64,000 nucleotides of DNA. Origin: Bradysia coprophila (lineage: Eukaryota > Arthropoda > Insecta > Diptera > Sciaridae). This document shows, one piece after another, positions 41,698 to 53,900 of the stretch. The notes under the pieces are model-generated. The model searched no databases and was not told the origin of the DNA. It saw only the letters and a list, made by a program, of their open reading frames with translations. Location of the stretch: NCBI RefSeq assembly GCF_014529535.1, contig NW_023503293.1, positions 6,391,374 through 6,455,373 of the forward strand. The letters are read 5' to 3'. The position numbers and the translations under genes were made by a program. Each line of letters begins with the position of its first letter. Position 1 is the first letter of the stretch.

Positions 41698-43204
41698 ATG
41701 GCCAATCATTACGAAGTACCCAGTTGGTAAGTCCAGTGCTACACTCTGAATGAACATCGATCAGAACGATTTTCTATCCCAATGTATTAAGGGCTGGCAA
41801 AGCACCGCAAGGAAATCACTTAGATGTTACCAAGGATGATAAGCTAATTCAAAAGTTGATGATTGACGAGAAGAAATGTTATTTGTTTGGTCGCAATCCA
41901 CAGTTGAATGACTTCTGCATCGATCATAGTTCATGTTCTCGCGTACATGCAGCCTACGTCTATCACAAGCACTTGAATATTTCCTATTTGGTGGATCTGG
42001 GAAGTAGTAAGTGGTCGGCTTGGATGATGACTTGTGTCATCTGTATCGTTCGATAACCGATTTATAACAACCAATGCACATTATTTGTAGCTCACGGTAC
42101 ATTCATTGGCAATTTACAAATTGAACCGCATAAGCCGACACAATTGCACATAAATTCAACATTTCATTTCGGCGCATCGACAAGGTGAGTTGAACGACGA
42201 TTTGTTGAAAGATTTTTGTTTTATTCTAAGCTTTGACGGCAACATTTCAGATACTATACACTGAGAGAACGACCGGTAGCTGGCTCACGATCGTCGAACA
42301 ATATAATGGAAGATATACCGATGACTGATATGAGTGATGGTTCGCTGCTGATACCGGAAACTCAGATGGAACTTGATGTAACATCATTTCAAATTGTTCG
42401 ATCAAGTGTTACACGTTTTTGTTTTTAGAACCTAACGGAATACAATACGGCACACAATCGACGAATATCAATGTTAGGAATAACGGACGACAATAACGTG
42501 AAAAAGGTAAACTGATTGCTTCTGCAATCTCACCGTCAATTGGTCGGCTTTCGAAAACAATTTTCTTACTTACATGTTCTTCTGTTGGTTCCAGAGTGCC
42601 AGCAAGAAGAAGAAACGCCGTTCGGTCACATTCAATGAAGAAGAAATCATTATCAATCCAGAGGACATAAATCCGGCAATCGGTCGATTCCGTAATCTAA
42701 TTCAAACGACCGTTGTGCCGGCAAAACGAGTTAAACTAGACAGCAGTGCCATGGGAACGCCACAAACATCGGCCGAATTGTCGAAACATATGCATCCGCA
42801 CAATTTCATACCGCAACTGTACGAAGATCTACCGCCGGCAACCGGTGGAGAAAGCTCGAAAATGGACACCTTTTCGGCTAGTGTTGACAGTGCACCGTCG
42901 ATGACCAATCTTGGATCGAAAATGGGTATATTCCCGAATCCTGCGCCAGAAGTAGCACCAACTGTTACCGAAAGTGAGAATGTACCCACCGCGCAGTTGG
43001 TACAATCGACGCACAAATGTAGGATATTAGTAACAGTTGTTGATGTTTGGTTGTCTTTCTAAATTCGTTTATCTTTCTTGCATTTCAGTGGTCAATACTG
43101 GAGAGCACGAGCACATGTCTGAAAATCTGAGCGAACCGAAGAAGAAGAAATACGCCAAGGAAGCCTGGCCGGGTCGTAAACCATTGCTAAATAGTAGTTT
43201 TTAA
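41698..43204 (+). CDS. NiPp1: NIPP1, nuclear inhibitor of protein phosphatase 1 (PPP1R8 ortholog)
   Basis: A nuclear regulatory subunit that binds and inhibits PP1 and associates with splicing factors through its FHA domain. Exons 41698-41726, 41792-42006, 42091-42184, 42251-42377, 42429-42506, 42595-43018 and 43089-43204 give 360 residues, close to the human 351. The FHA domain spans about residues 35-115, with phosphothreonine-binding residues in LFGRNP (41-46), SCSRVHAA (57-64) and HGTF (83-86), then FGASTRYYTLRE. The PP1-docking RVxF-type motif is SVTF at 191-194 after a basic run KKKKRR, with the conserved INPEDINPAIGRFRNL just downstream. The C-terminus ends with YAKEAWPGRK, as in animal orthologs. 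All introns are short GT-AG. The ATG at 41698 gives the expected short N-tail leading to WAGKAP. No key residue appears missing. Confidence 0.96.
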
Positions 43205-43321
43205 AACTTTGGATGCTCATGTCTATCCGACACAGCCGTACACTATTTTTCCTCCCCCATCATTTATACACGCGAAGGAGTTGATATCCCCAGGATCATA
43301 CATGTCAAATTCATAATTTTA

Positions 43322-43327
43322 AATAAA
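43322..43327 (+). terminator. Poly(A) signal of NIPP1
   Basis: AATAAA about 118 bp after the stop codon, in A-rich sequence. It probably ends the NIPP1 transcript. Confidence 0.65.
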
Positions 43328-44032
43328 AAGAAAATCTTTGAAATGTTAAGGCCTTTGGAAATACCAATTTTGTATAAATCTTTCGAAAATTCGGCGATCA
43401 ACAAGGCAACAACTTATGAATAGAACTGTGGATGAAGGCGATGATACCTTTGGGTCTGTGAGAAATTAATATCGTTTGAGACTTCTCATATAATTGAACG
43501 CTTTTTGGGTAACAACATTCCAGCCATTAAGGTTCATATTTTCCACTAACCATTTGAAAATCTGTGAAATTAAGCATTTGGCGTGAAAATGTCAGAAAAC
43601 CCTAAAAATGTCAAAGTCTACGAAGTTCTTTTCAAATTGAATTTGATTCTATCAGACTACAACGTCACAAATTTAAGTTTCGACCATATAGAATATTATG
43701 ATGAAAGAGAAAGAGATATTTTAACAAGTTATAATAAACTGGTCTTCGGCCCTTTCGCGTACCGCGTTGAAAGAGAAGTAAATACTTTGACAAGTACCCC
43801 AAGGCAAGTTATAATAACTAGTCTTCGGTTTTCTCGCTCTGATCATAACAGTCTATACGTTGCCTTTAAATTGAATGTGAGCCTAACATCTTCGTTCGGC
43901 TACATGACACATGAATGAATAGTCCGCATTATGGTGAAGTGTGAGATAAATTTCCACTTTGATGACAAAACTTACCAACAAAGTACTCCGTGTGATAGAT
44001 AAAATTGAATTTTTTTAATTTTTGCTTTGTTT
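43328..44032. other. Intergenic with unrecognised 111-codon frame
   Basis: An open frame at 43583-43918 (+) encodes 111 residues with no recognisable domain. It contains a partial internal duplication (CAAGTTATAATAA then CTTCGG near 43727 and 43805), which suggests repeat sequence. A half-copy of the ACTCCGTG MITE lies at 43972-44030. Confidence 0.3.
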
Positions 44033-44187
44033 CAACACATTTCAAGCATGAGTGGTACTAAAATAGAGTACTGAAACGGTACAGTGTATAAGACAAATTT
44101 TAACACTGTAAAAATCTGGAAACATTTTTCTTACAAAATTGTACTCTATTTGTTGTCAATCGACACACTTTTGCTTTAAGTGCGTTG
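44033..44187 (+). mobile_element. CAACGCACTT MITE family, copy 3
   Basis: 155 bp, starting CAACACATTTCAAGCATG and ending TTGCTTTAAGTGCGTTG. It shares the internal GTACTGAAACGG(A/T)ACAGTGTAT segment with copy 2. Confidence 0.8.
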
Positions 44188-44404
44188 TTTGTTTACTTGA
44201 TAGTTTGTCCTAACTTTTTTCGCCTCCGGCTCGAGATGAAAACCTCTCATTCGCAAAGAAAAAGCATTTTAGCATGCGTTAGGAAAATAACTATTTCACA
44301 ATCACAAACAGTGATGTTAAGTGCATTTTACCGCACGCTGGCATGTAAACATGTTTTCAATGTATTGTTTGTTCGGCATTACTGAAAGCTATCATGTCCG
44401 CACG

Positions 44405-44810
44405 TTAGTAAGCGGGCGTGACGCAAGTCCAGACTCAGAAATGTTTTAACAAAAATTTTTTGAGGACGGCGGAGCATATTTGCAGCAACTTTTTGACTTC
44501 TCTCCCTTAACTCCAACGACCCCCAAACTAAGATATCTGGGATCTAGGAATCCATACGAGTTCAACGAGCTATCACACGTTACTGCAGATGTTAAGGAAC
44601 GGGAAATGGTTGAAAAATGTACTGAAAGAATTTAAACGAAAGAAAACCAAATCATCTGGTACTTGTGACGCAAATTTCTTTCACAAATTTTTTGAGTAAT
44701 TTTTTGTTGATAAAACTTTTGCGTACGACGCAAAATGCGTCACCCTCAGCGATATCAGTTATTTTGTAAGTAATATAAAGGACTTGCGTCACATTTACCC
44801 TTTAAGGGTT
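44405..44810. repeat. Decayed GTGACGCAAGTCC-family repeat
   Basis: It contains CGTGACGCAAGTCC at 44418, GAGTTCAACGAGCTATCACACG near 44557, ACTTGTGACGCAAA near 44662, and GATATCAGTTATTTTGTAAG with GGACTTGCGTCAC near 44750-44795. These match, with much divergence, the arms at 19881-20412 and the repeat at 21200-21425. Confidence 0.55.
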
Positions 44811-45228
44811 TTTTGACTGATAAGATATTCGTCGGGTTTTTCGATGATTTTTTGTGACAATTTTTCAGCTTAAAGTTTTGACGAACTTTTCTTTGTCGAA
44901 AGCTTGCAACTGAAATTGAAGCGTGCCAAACTGACAATCTCAAAAGTTGACACATTTTTGCTCATTCTATTTAACATATTCGATGATCGACTAAAAACCG
45001 TATTTCGATCTTCCTAAGCTCCAATATTGCTTCTCCGATCATCCGGCCATAATACCTCCGAAATGAAAAGCAGTACGTATCGTCATTCTCTTGTATATTT
45101 TTATCACATTTTTCGTAGCTCTAAAAAAACGATTACTTTTGCTGTACTTAATATGATGTATGTAACATGATATTATATCGCATCACTCAGTACATTTAAG
45201 AAAGAAAAAAAAATCTGAAAAAATTCAT

Positions 45229-46208
45229 CTAAATAAATAGGGAGCCATCGGCTGGACCCAAATAATGCAATGATATCAACGTAACATCAATCAATGTCCA
45301 AACGCCCAATCCGCCGAAACTAAACAATTTTCCTATGCCTTCTTGCCAATGACCCAGATAAAATCTGCAGAACAAAAACAAAAAAAATATTCGATTCATG
45401 TGGTGCGTCATTCTTCGTTAAACGGATGTCGTTTACCTATCAGCTCCAAATCCACCCAACGTAATACTTATAATTAATGCGGTGGACCACTTGTAACCCT
45501 GAGTCCAATTACATCGCAGTCTCTTTTGAAATTTTCGATTTCCTAGACACAGTAGGTCTGACCATACCGAACAGTTTGTGCTGAAAACGAAAAGACATGG
45601 AATCTCGTCAGCCACGATTCAAATGGATTCTAATCCGGGTTGGGAACACTTACAAGTAATACGAATTGATGGAATTGCAATTATCTTTTAAGACGCAACT
45701 GTGCTCCCACGATTCGGTTTGCCAACAATATCGGCAGAGTAGACTACGTTTGAATTCGCGTTCGCCCTGAAACAAACGAAAATGAAAATATTGCCCTATC
45801 ATGATGAGAGTCTCATCGATGTCGAGATACTAACGTGACACTGAACATTAGGTCGAGCATCGCATGTCACCGATTGCATTTGTCCATAAATGCATGAATA
45901 ATTGAAATTGCATGTGATGCATGCGGCAGGCAATTCGCTACAGTTTCCTCCCGTCGAACACAACGATACATCGGACAATTGCTGCAACGAATGGGAAAAT
46001 ATTTTTTTTTACGTTTTTCCAGCTGTCCGTTTTGGTTATAGAGAGTGGACCTTACCGATTTTTGTTTGTTTGTGATGAAATCGACGTTAGTTGTGTTCTT
46101 CTGGTTTTCCGTTTTCGAAGAGACTTCCATATGATTTATCGCTGAAAGCAAAAGCGTTTGATCTTTCGTTATATTTGAGTCAAAATAATCACAGTAGAAG
46201 AGAAACAT
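45229..46208 (-). CDS. amx: TM2 domain-containing protein 3, almondex ortholog
   Basis: A two-pass membrane protein of the conserved TM2D family; Drosophila almondex (TM2D3) is needed for Notch signalling in the embryo. Minus-strand exons are 46208-46056, 45981-45835, 45766-45654, 45580-45437 and 45364-45229 (TAG), with consistent phases, giving 230 residues. The ectodomain has the family cysteine pattern: LCSTGGNCSELPAACITC, then CRYCWQTESWEHSC, then LCLGNRKF and CNWTQGYKW. TM1 is STALIISITLGGFGADR, and the DRF-type loop ADRFYLGHWQEG leads to TM2 (GGLGVWTLIDVTLISL). The protein ends GPADGSLFI, the expected TM2D3 terminus. The start is the weak point. MFLFYCDYFD is a poor signal peptide, and TM2D3 proteins normally have one, so an upstream exon joining at the acceptor-like TTTGCTTTCAG (exon base near 46144) is possible. 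Confidence 0.92.
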
Positions 46209-46750
46209 AAAAAACTTTCAAATCACACAAACCCATATTCGAATAGTGCACTCCATTTAAAACTATGAGTAAAATTGCTGACGTTATATTTATGTGGATG
46301 GGTCGTCTAATAATCATTTTGATTTTAAAAAAATTAAAAAATTCAATACAGCGACTATGTTATGTTCTTCCCGTAAATAATTTCATTTTCAAAATAAATG
46401 TTGCGATTGGATCTGTTATTACAATACGGTCTGTCAGCTGTCATCGAATCTATTGTGTTTCGAATGATGGAGATGTATCGCTCATTTCGTAAATATAAAC
46501 GAGCTCTACGGATTATGTGGATGAAGGAGATTCTATCTAAAAAAAATCAAGAAGGTATGCAGCTACATCTTTAGCTCGATTGTTAAAATATACAGAAACA
46601 TTGGCGCGATAAAACTAAAATGTTCAAAGCGAGAGTGCTAACGTACTACCTAGTGAAATCGCCAATTCGTCGAAGAATCGGCTAGCTCTGTCATCCGTAT
46701 TTTTAAAGAGTAGGGTATACATGATAGTACGGATCCATGTTTTTGTAAAG
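46209..46750. other. Upstream flank of almondex
   Basis: Expected to carry the promoter and perhaps a signal-peptide exon on the minus strand, but none was identified. Confidence 0.3.
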
Positions 46751-48195
46751 GCATAAAAATAGTGCAAATCATATGGTGTGCTTTTGACCAGTGATTAATA
46801 TAGATATGTAGATTTTAAAAACGATTACTAGCCCTGAAGAAACCCACCCCTCCACCCCTATTCAAAGTTTTCAGTGTAGAGGCAACTTGAATGAATTATT
46901 GCGAACTGATTTCTTCACCTATCGTAGTGATGTATAGCTCAAATGAAAGAGAAAGGTTGAAACTTTTTTTAGAATCCTAAAATTTTCCGATTTTCCACAC
47001 ATTTTCCAATTTTTCTTCAGAGTTAGTTAAATTTAAAATTTCAGCAGCCTTGTGACTTACAAACACCAACACCAACATTTTGCATTCTAGATGAAAATCT
47101 GCTGAAAGTAAGAGTACAGGTAAAGGAGTGCTACATTAAATATCTAGCTAGTTCCTGAGAGCAGCTTTCTTACTAGAAGCTAACCATACCACCAGTCTTA
47201 TCTAACCTACCTGTTCTGAGCAATAATATTTCTCTTTAAAAACTCCCTTTTTAGATCTTTTTAGAGGAGGATCGTCTGGATGATAAAGAATGGACGTCAA
47301 TGTTATAAGAGCTTACTACTCATTGTCCAATCATTCCAAAATGTCTTGGTGGGCTCCGTTTGCAAATTTTTGTTGTAGAGTTTCCAGCAATTAATTTTAG
47401 CGAGCAGAAGTGTCCCGTAACACCTATTGCGTCCAAAGTTAATAATATTTTCATTTCAATATGGAGTGTTTGGTCTCATCATAAAGCTGAGAACTGCAGC
47501 TTTATGATTATGTTAATTATTTTCTGTTAGAGCTGAGTGCGAGAGATACAGTTTTGGTGAAAGTTTATAAGGGGGTAACAAATTTGCATAATAAACTCGA
47601 ATGAGCTACCATACCCTATCCCTAAATTGGAAAACCAACTATTTTTCTATTTTTCAAACATTTATAGTAGTTTTAACAAGTAATCTGCTTAAAAAACGAC
47701 CAAAAGTTTTGTTTAAAAAAATCTAATTAAAAATAGCTCAAATTTAACACAAAAATCGCACCTGGCCGCTACGTTTGGAAAAATCCAAAAGATGTTTCTT
47801 CTGGTAAGTAGTGGCAAATTAAATACTAAACAATAATAAAAAAAATCCATTTTCAAAACAAACTTTTGAAGATATTTAAATTTAACTTGCAAATTCATAA
47901 CTACCACTGAAGAAAAATTGGAAAGTGTTTGGAAAATCGGAAAATTTAGGTAAATTTTAGTATACTGAAAAATAGTTTGGACCTTCCTTTTTCATTTGTG
48001 CTATATATCACTACGATAGATGAAGAAATCAGTTCACAATAATTCATTCAAGTTGACAGTGAAAACTTTGAATAGTGGTGGAGGGGTTAAGGGTAGGCTT
48101 CTTAAGGGCTAGTAATCGTTTTTAAAATCTACATATCTATATTAATCACTGGTCCAAAGCACACCATTCTACTATAGGTTACACTATTTTTATGC
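46751..48195. mobile_element. Second member of the giant fold-back family, ~1.45 kb
   Basis: The arms, about 46751-47065 and 47870-48195, are diverged reverse complements with indels. The termini are GCATAAAAATAGTG at the left and complement at the right, followed by ACCAGTGATTAATAT, as in the 4381-7474 element. The loop of about 0.8 kb has no recognisable gene. The arms are much more diverged from each other than those of the first element, so this is the older copy. Confidence 0.75.
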
Positions 48196-49080
48196 TATTA
48201 ACTTGCACTATAAAATCCTTGCTTCATTACGAGTTCAACGAGGTATATCTCGCCTCTCTCGTAATTGTCGTTTTCGTGGTACAGCTGTTTGATCGGTGGT
48301 TTCCAGGTGGATTTTTTTTCTCGTGTGATAAGGGGTCGACTTCGTTTAAATTTTAGGAGATTGTAACGCTAGACCATTTTGACCTATTCCGGTTTATCAT
48401 TCCAGCTGGTATATAAAGACAACAACTGAAACGGCCATAAAAGCAACGGAGGGACATCGAAGTATCGTATTTTTCGGGAAAAGGACAAAAAAGAGAGTAA
48501 AAGTAGGACATTGTTGGAAATTACCCTTAAAATACGTCCTAAGTGAGATGCTATTTCAGTTCGAATTTCTTTACATTTGACAGACTTACAACTTACATAT
48601 ATTTACAAGTTATCTGATATCAATTTTCTTCAATCTTTCTTCTGATGTGCTTAGTCAACTGATGTTGGTTAACAATTCAACAAATGTAGATACATTGCAC
48701 TTCATATCTACAGAAGAATCAAAGCTCAAGTCGATGTATGTTTGGACTTATTATATGAAATGTTGAAGAAACTTTTATATGTCCATATTATGTGAAAAAT
48801 CTTACTTTGCAATTTCCATAATTTATGTTTCATCGAATTTAGTGAGACGTTGAGATTATTCGTGATATCACGAAATATTTAATAAAGATTCGTCGTCCAC
48901 GACCTCTCCCGTCAATGAAAAATACAACTTTCACCTTAAAGCACGAATCGGACGAGCTTCGTTTGCGAAAAAATTCTCCGTTTTTATTTCGTATCCTTTA
49001 CGCAGAAATATTGAACATTCGAAGTGTCGGATGAACCGAAGACACTGGGCGACTCGTACTTCATATCTGATCAGACCAGA
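48196..49080. other. Intergenic, nothing firm
   Basis: It begins with words related to the dispersed repeat at 21200 (GAGTTCAACGAGGTATATC). No exon was found. Confidence 0.3.
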
Positions 49081-49222
49081 GAGCCGCCGATTTTCAGCCG
49101 GCTGAAAGCGGCGGCTGACGGCTAAAATGCCCGCCGCCGCCGCCGGTGTTTTTGGTCGGCTGAATGTGGCTAGCCGCCGACAGCCGCCGCCAGTGCCTCA
49201 GGTCGGCTGACTCGGCGGCTGA
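49081..49222. repeat. GC-rich CGGCTGA/GCCGCC repeat block
   Basis: A block of about 140 bp dominated by CGGCTGA, AGCCGCCG and GCCGCCGCCGCCG words in both orientations, with GGTCGGCTGA occurring twice (49152 and 49200). Its G+C and CpG content is far above its AT-rich surroundings. No frame or RNA fold was recognised. Confidence 0.85.
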
Positions 49223-49394
49223 TATATTTTATTTGGCGATTATTTTTCAACTTTTTAACTTTTTTTTAAATTTTTTCGTGACCTTAAATAATATAATCCT
49301 TTTTCAGATTGGCCGGAAATTCGTCAAAGTGTAGAATAGTGTTTTTTTTGAACACTACTTGAAGCACTACCGAATGTGATCCACGCAACCTAAC

Positions 49395-49519
49395 ACATCG
49401 ACAGAGGACTGAAAATTAGCAGGAAAGATAGCCAATAGAATTTCACTTTTAATCTACTCCACTCAACAGTATTTTCAAAGAACTATCCTTCCTGCGAATT
49501 TTCAGTCCTATGTCGATAT
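49395..49519. repeat. Imperfect inverted repeat with ~35-bp arms
   Basis: CATCGACAGAGGACTGAAAATT, then GCAGGAA, near 49397-49430 is mirrored by TTCCTGCGAATTTTCAGTCC near 49487-49519. It is a small decayed fold-back element. Confidence 0.65.
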
Positions 49520-49837
49520 GTGCGTGGCTTGGAGAAGTTTCATGTCGCGACTCGCGAATCTACGCTTCGACGAACTTCGGCAACCTTAAATCGACTCCAA
49601 GAGGGTTACCATAGAATAAAAAAACTTATTTTTTCATCAAGGAGAACCACTTGAGAGGGTAACACCTGACAAATTCAGACTTTCGTGTTTGAGACCCACC
49701 CAAACAAAAAAACTTTCACACATGTGCTCTACATTTGTCTGGATTTCAAATACAAATCACAACAACTCCTAAATCATCATCTTTTCTCCGACTGTGAATA
49801 ATCCATTAAAATTCTAACAGTTCCACTCAATAGGCAT

Positions 49838-49966
49838 AAACCATTATGGTGCATAAAGTCCGTAAGTATGGCGGTTTCATGGACTTTTGACATAAAATAT
49901 ACAGGAGAAATGTCAAAAGTTCACTAAACTGCCACACTTGCGAAGTTTTCGAACCATAATGGTTTA
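49838..49966. repeat. Fold-back repeat of ~129 bp
   Basis: The ends AAACCATTATGG and CCATAATGGTTT are inverted, with TGGACTTTTGACAT against ATGTCAAAAGTTCA inside. A loosely similar arrangement occurs at 63010-63120. Confidence 0.65.
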
Positions 49967-50946
49967 TCCCTAATATGCCAAAAAATCCATCTTATGTCGA
50001 AAATTCCATCGGTCTGTGCCACCAATTTCTACTCTCGTTTCCTCTCTCAATTTTCCCTCGTCTATTATTCATCGTTTTCCGAAAATTCCATTTTTGCTCT
50101 GACCTTTTTGTGAATTTTCTTGTTCGATTGTTAGCATGGTTGACTTGTTCTGCGCAAATTTTCGTAAAAAATGCCACCATAAATCATTTACATATTGTAA
50201 TCATGGCGCTAAAGATGTAATAAATTTTTTGATAAAATTAATTAATTGATTAGTTAGAATGTTGTTTACAGAAAACTAATTAAGATTTTCAACGCGTAAT
50301 GAATAATTGAAAAATTATATTATTAAAGTGAAATATGTAAAAGGTAATAAAACTAGTTTTGTAACTTGTTGCAAGAGCACTTTCGATGATATCTAGATTT
50401 ATATTTATGAAGCTTTACCTCGTTTTAACTGATGCGATGCCTGTCTTTCAGATCATAATAGAACCATGCACGGTACGACTATTTTCAGGGCTTAACAATG
50501 TAATCATCATCATCATCTTATATCGTTTGGTGCGGTATACATTGAGGAAATGTTTTATTTATTATTTATATTGTGCGATAATCCATTAAAACGTCCATTG
50601 CATTATGCAATTTTCTTGATAAGACATATCCATGAGATAAAAAAAAATTATTCAAAAATTATGAATTTATTGTGACACATTTTCTGATATATTTCCAATG
50701 ACAAATATACTGGAAATGTAAAGGTTCTGATAAATTGTTCAGTCGGATAAAAGATTTTGATTAAATTTTATTTAAATTATGAAGCTCAAGCATTAAATCT
50801 TGTTTTAGAATTAGTTTTACAGTCTAACCGAAGCAATGCATTAGCTTTCATAGTCCGCTGAAATTTTGTGCAAGCTGGAAAAGTTTCTATTTTAATATAA
50901 TTTGAAATTTACAACCAGTGTAAAGCAAGAACGTGTAGATTCTGTT
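49967..50946. other. Upstream region of the ADAM gene
   Basis: AT-rich; it presumably holds the promoter and 5' UTR. No core element or extra exon was identified. Confidence 0.35.
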
Positions 50947-53900
50947 ATGGCGAAAAATTTTAGAACCAGAGTTAGCTGTTGTACTAAAAATGCGCTTAAA
51001 CAATTGACATGTCAGGGGATCCGAAAGCTCATCAGATGGAAAGCGACAGTATTCTTCGTCACACTTCTTGTGCCAATATATGCAGGAGGAGGAGAAGAAG
51101 AAAAAGGAGGTGAGTATTCATTGCATATCTTTCAATCATGGGTTTATTTGACTGTTGGTTAGGATAGTGCAACGTTTTTTTTTTCACCGATGAATTGCAC
51201 CAGTCAAACATTTTGTGTGCACAAAAGGCTTGTAATAAGTTGATTCAATGAACATATAGAACAGATATTCAAGTCTATTATTTTTAGTTATGAGAAAATG
51301 TGAAAAGAGACGCGATTGTGTTGTCTTTACGTACCCATTGTAGTATGCGAAATGTTCATCACATCTGTGTGGTTGATTCCCTGTGTTTTTCCATTTTCAG
51401 TTGAACAACACTCTTCGGATGAGTTTTTAAGATACGAAATTATAGAGCCAGTTTTACTATACGGACGAAGTAGTAGAGTTATTTTAGGCACACAAATGGA
51501 GGTAAGATGTCTATTTAGTTTGGTAGATATTTGGAAAACGGATAAAGAAATTAAGATAAATACAGTCGAAGGCAGTGAAATTTAGGCAATAATTTGCTTC
51601 AGCTGTTTTTCTGCTGCTCCAGTCATACAAACAAAGTTATACTGGCATAATAGTAAAACCGTATATAAAGACATATATGTAGGTTTGTTCGTATGAGTTG
51701 ATCAATTGAAAATTGGCTGGAGCACATTCGTTTCTAAACACTGACTTCCACTTCATTTAATTACAAGTTTTCGTTGTAATCAGTTTCAGTCATTCAGCTT
51801 TTGGGTTTTTTTTACAGGACGGTCAACACATCAACGAGTTGATACTACGTTATAGCTATGGTAAAAATGATGTGATAATAGACTTAAAATTAAACCACAA
51901 TTTCATTCCACACAATCACTTTATGAGATACCAATTACCAAATGGTACCGATGCTGTTCAACATTTTACTAAGACTGATGTAGATTTGTGTCATTACAAA
52001 GTGAGTGCCCTAAAAATGGTAAATTAAATTCGAGAAATTCACTCGTCCAAAATTTCTCATTTTATATCCAGGGCACAATTAGAAATAATGCCGCATCTTA
52101 CGCAGCAATATCCACGTGTAATGGAATAAATGGTGTGATTTGCGATGGGAACGAAACTTATTACGTCGATACGAATCACAGGGGAGACAAGCACTATTTG
52201 TACAGGTAAGTCCGTAACTGGGAGAGACCCTATTTACCAATAATTATCGGGAGTACAATATGCTTGTCTTAAATAATCTTAACACTTACAAGCTTACAAG
52301 TATAATCCTGAGCAACACAAATTATCGGTTTTGTGGTGTTCGCTTCAACAACAAAAAATTTCTTTCAGACACTCTGATAGGATGCAAAATCAGTCAAACA
52401 ATTTCACTTGTGGACATGGTAAACATGATATCGGAACATTCATGAATGAGAATTTCAAACTTGGCCGGAAGGTAAGTTGTTGCAGAAAAAACCCGATTTA
52501 ATCAAAAACTCTGACCAATAAAACCATGCATTCCATGATTAATGTGTTGTAGATGAAACGATCAACCGATGGCACAATAAAAGGTCCGAGTAAGGCCAAC
52601 AGACAGTCGCTATTCGTGGAATTTGTTTTAGTTGTGGACAATGCAATTTACAGAGACTTCGGAAGAGATTTAAAAAAAATTCACAAATACTGCAAGGACA
52701 TTGCAAATGTTGTGAATGCTGTAAGTGATACAGTAGAATCGTCTATTTGGAGGGCCATTTACAGATTACATACACTCATACAAGTTCTGAGATTGGTACA
52801 CTCACCCTATATACTTTTAAAATTCGTAATTTTTCTCGTTTGTGCTGTTGTGAAGGACCCCCTTTTAATTAAGAAAAAGTTAAACAAACGACGCAATACA
52901 ATCGGAAGCCTTTTTTACATGTTTCTCGGATGGGGCTGTTAGTCGCCTCATGTTCTTCATCATTCAAATTTGTCAAATTCAAAGTTGTTCATTTGAAATT
53001 TAAGTCTTGAAAATGCTCTAGAACGAAGTAAAAGATTGGAAATCAGTCTCTTGAAAATAGTTAGATCAAACGAACTAATAGATCCGTTAGTAAAAGTGCT
53101 GAGATGCTTACCTTCCCCATCTAACTATTGACTTTATTCTTTAGCTCTATGAATCGTTAAATATCTTCATTATCTTGGTGGGAGTGTCGATATGGAATGA
53201 GAAAGATAGAATCAATTTGTCAAGTGATTCCAGCAAAACATTAGAAGAATTTCTGACACATCGTCGAGAAATTTTAATGCTAGAACATCCAAACGATAAC
53301 GCACACTTATTGACGAATCAGAAATTTGAGAGAAGTGTTATAGGTATGCCTTGCGTAGGTGATCCAGTGAGGGACGAATTTCATTTCTTCTTCATTACAC
53401 AGGACATGCAATCCTGAATGCGATGTGTACTCATAAAAGTTCGGGAGGAATTACACACAAACACAGTCCTAGCACCAGTATTGTTGCTTCAACGATTGCC
53501 CATGAAATGGGACACAATTTTGGTATGTACCATGACACAGAACAATGCGAGTGTCAGTCACCGCCCTGTATCATGGAATATACCACTTCTAATGCGGTCG
53601 CCTTTAGCTGGAGCTCATGCAGTAAGGAAAAATTGAATCTAGCCTTTGATCGCGGACAGCTGCAATGTTTGCGGTAAATACTGTGAAGGTACATATTGTA
53701 TTCACGTATCTGATTCGTTTATTCATCAGAAACAAGCCGACCGCATTAATTATGAATCCAGAATGTGGAAACGGTTTCGTTGAACCTGGCGAACAATGCG
53801 ACTGTGGTTTACCCGAATACTGTGAAAATTTGTGCTGCGATGCGCATACTTGTATGCTTCAATCCAATGCATCTTGTGCAACTGGTGAATGCTGTGATTT

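Noticed and set aside
43583-43918. 111-codon plus-strand frame after NIPP1
   Set aside because: No recognisable domain, no splice or poly(A) context, and an internal partial duplication that points to repeat sequence.
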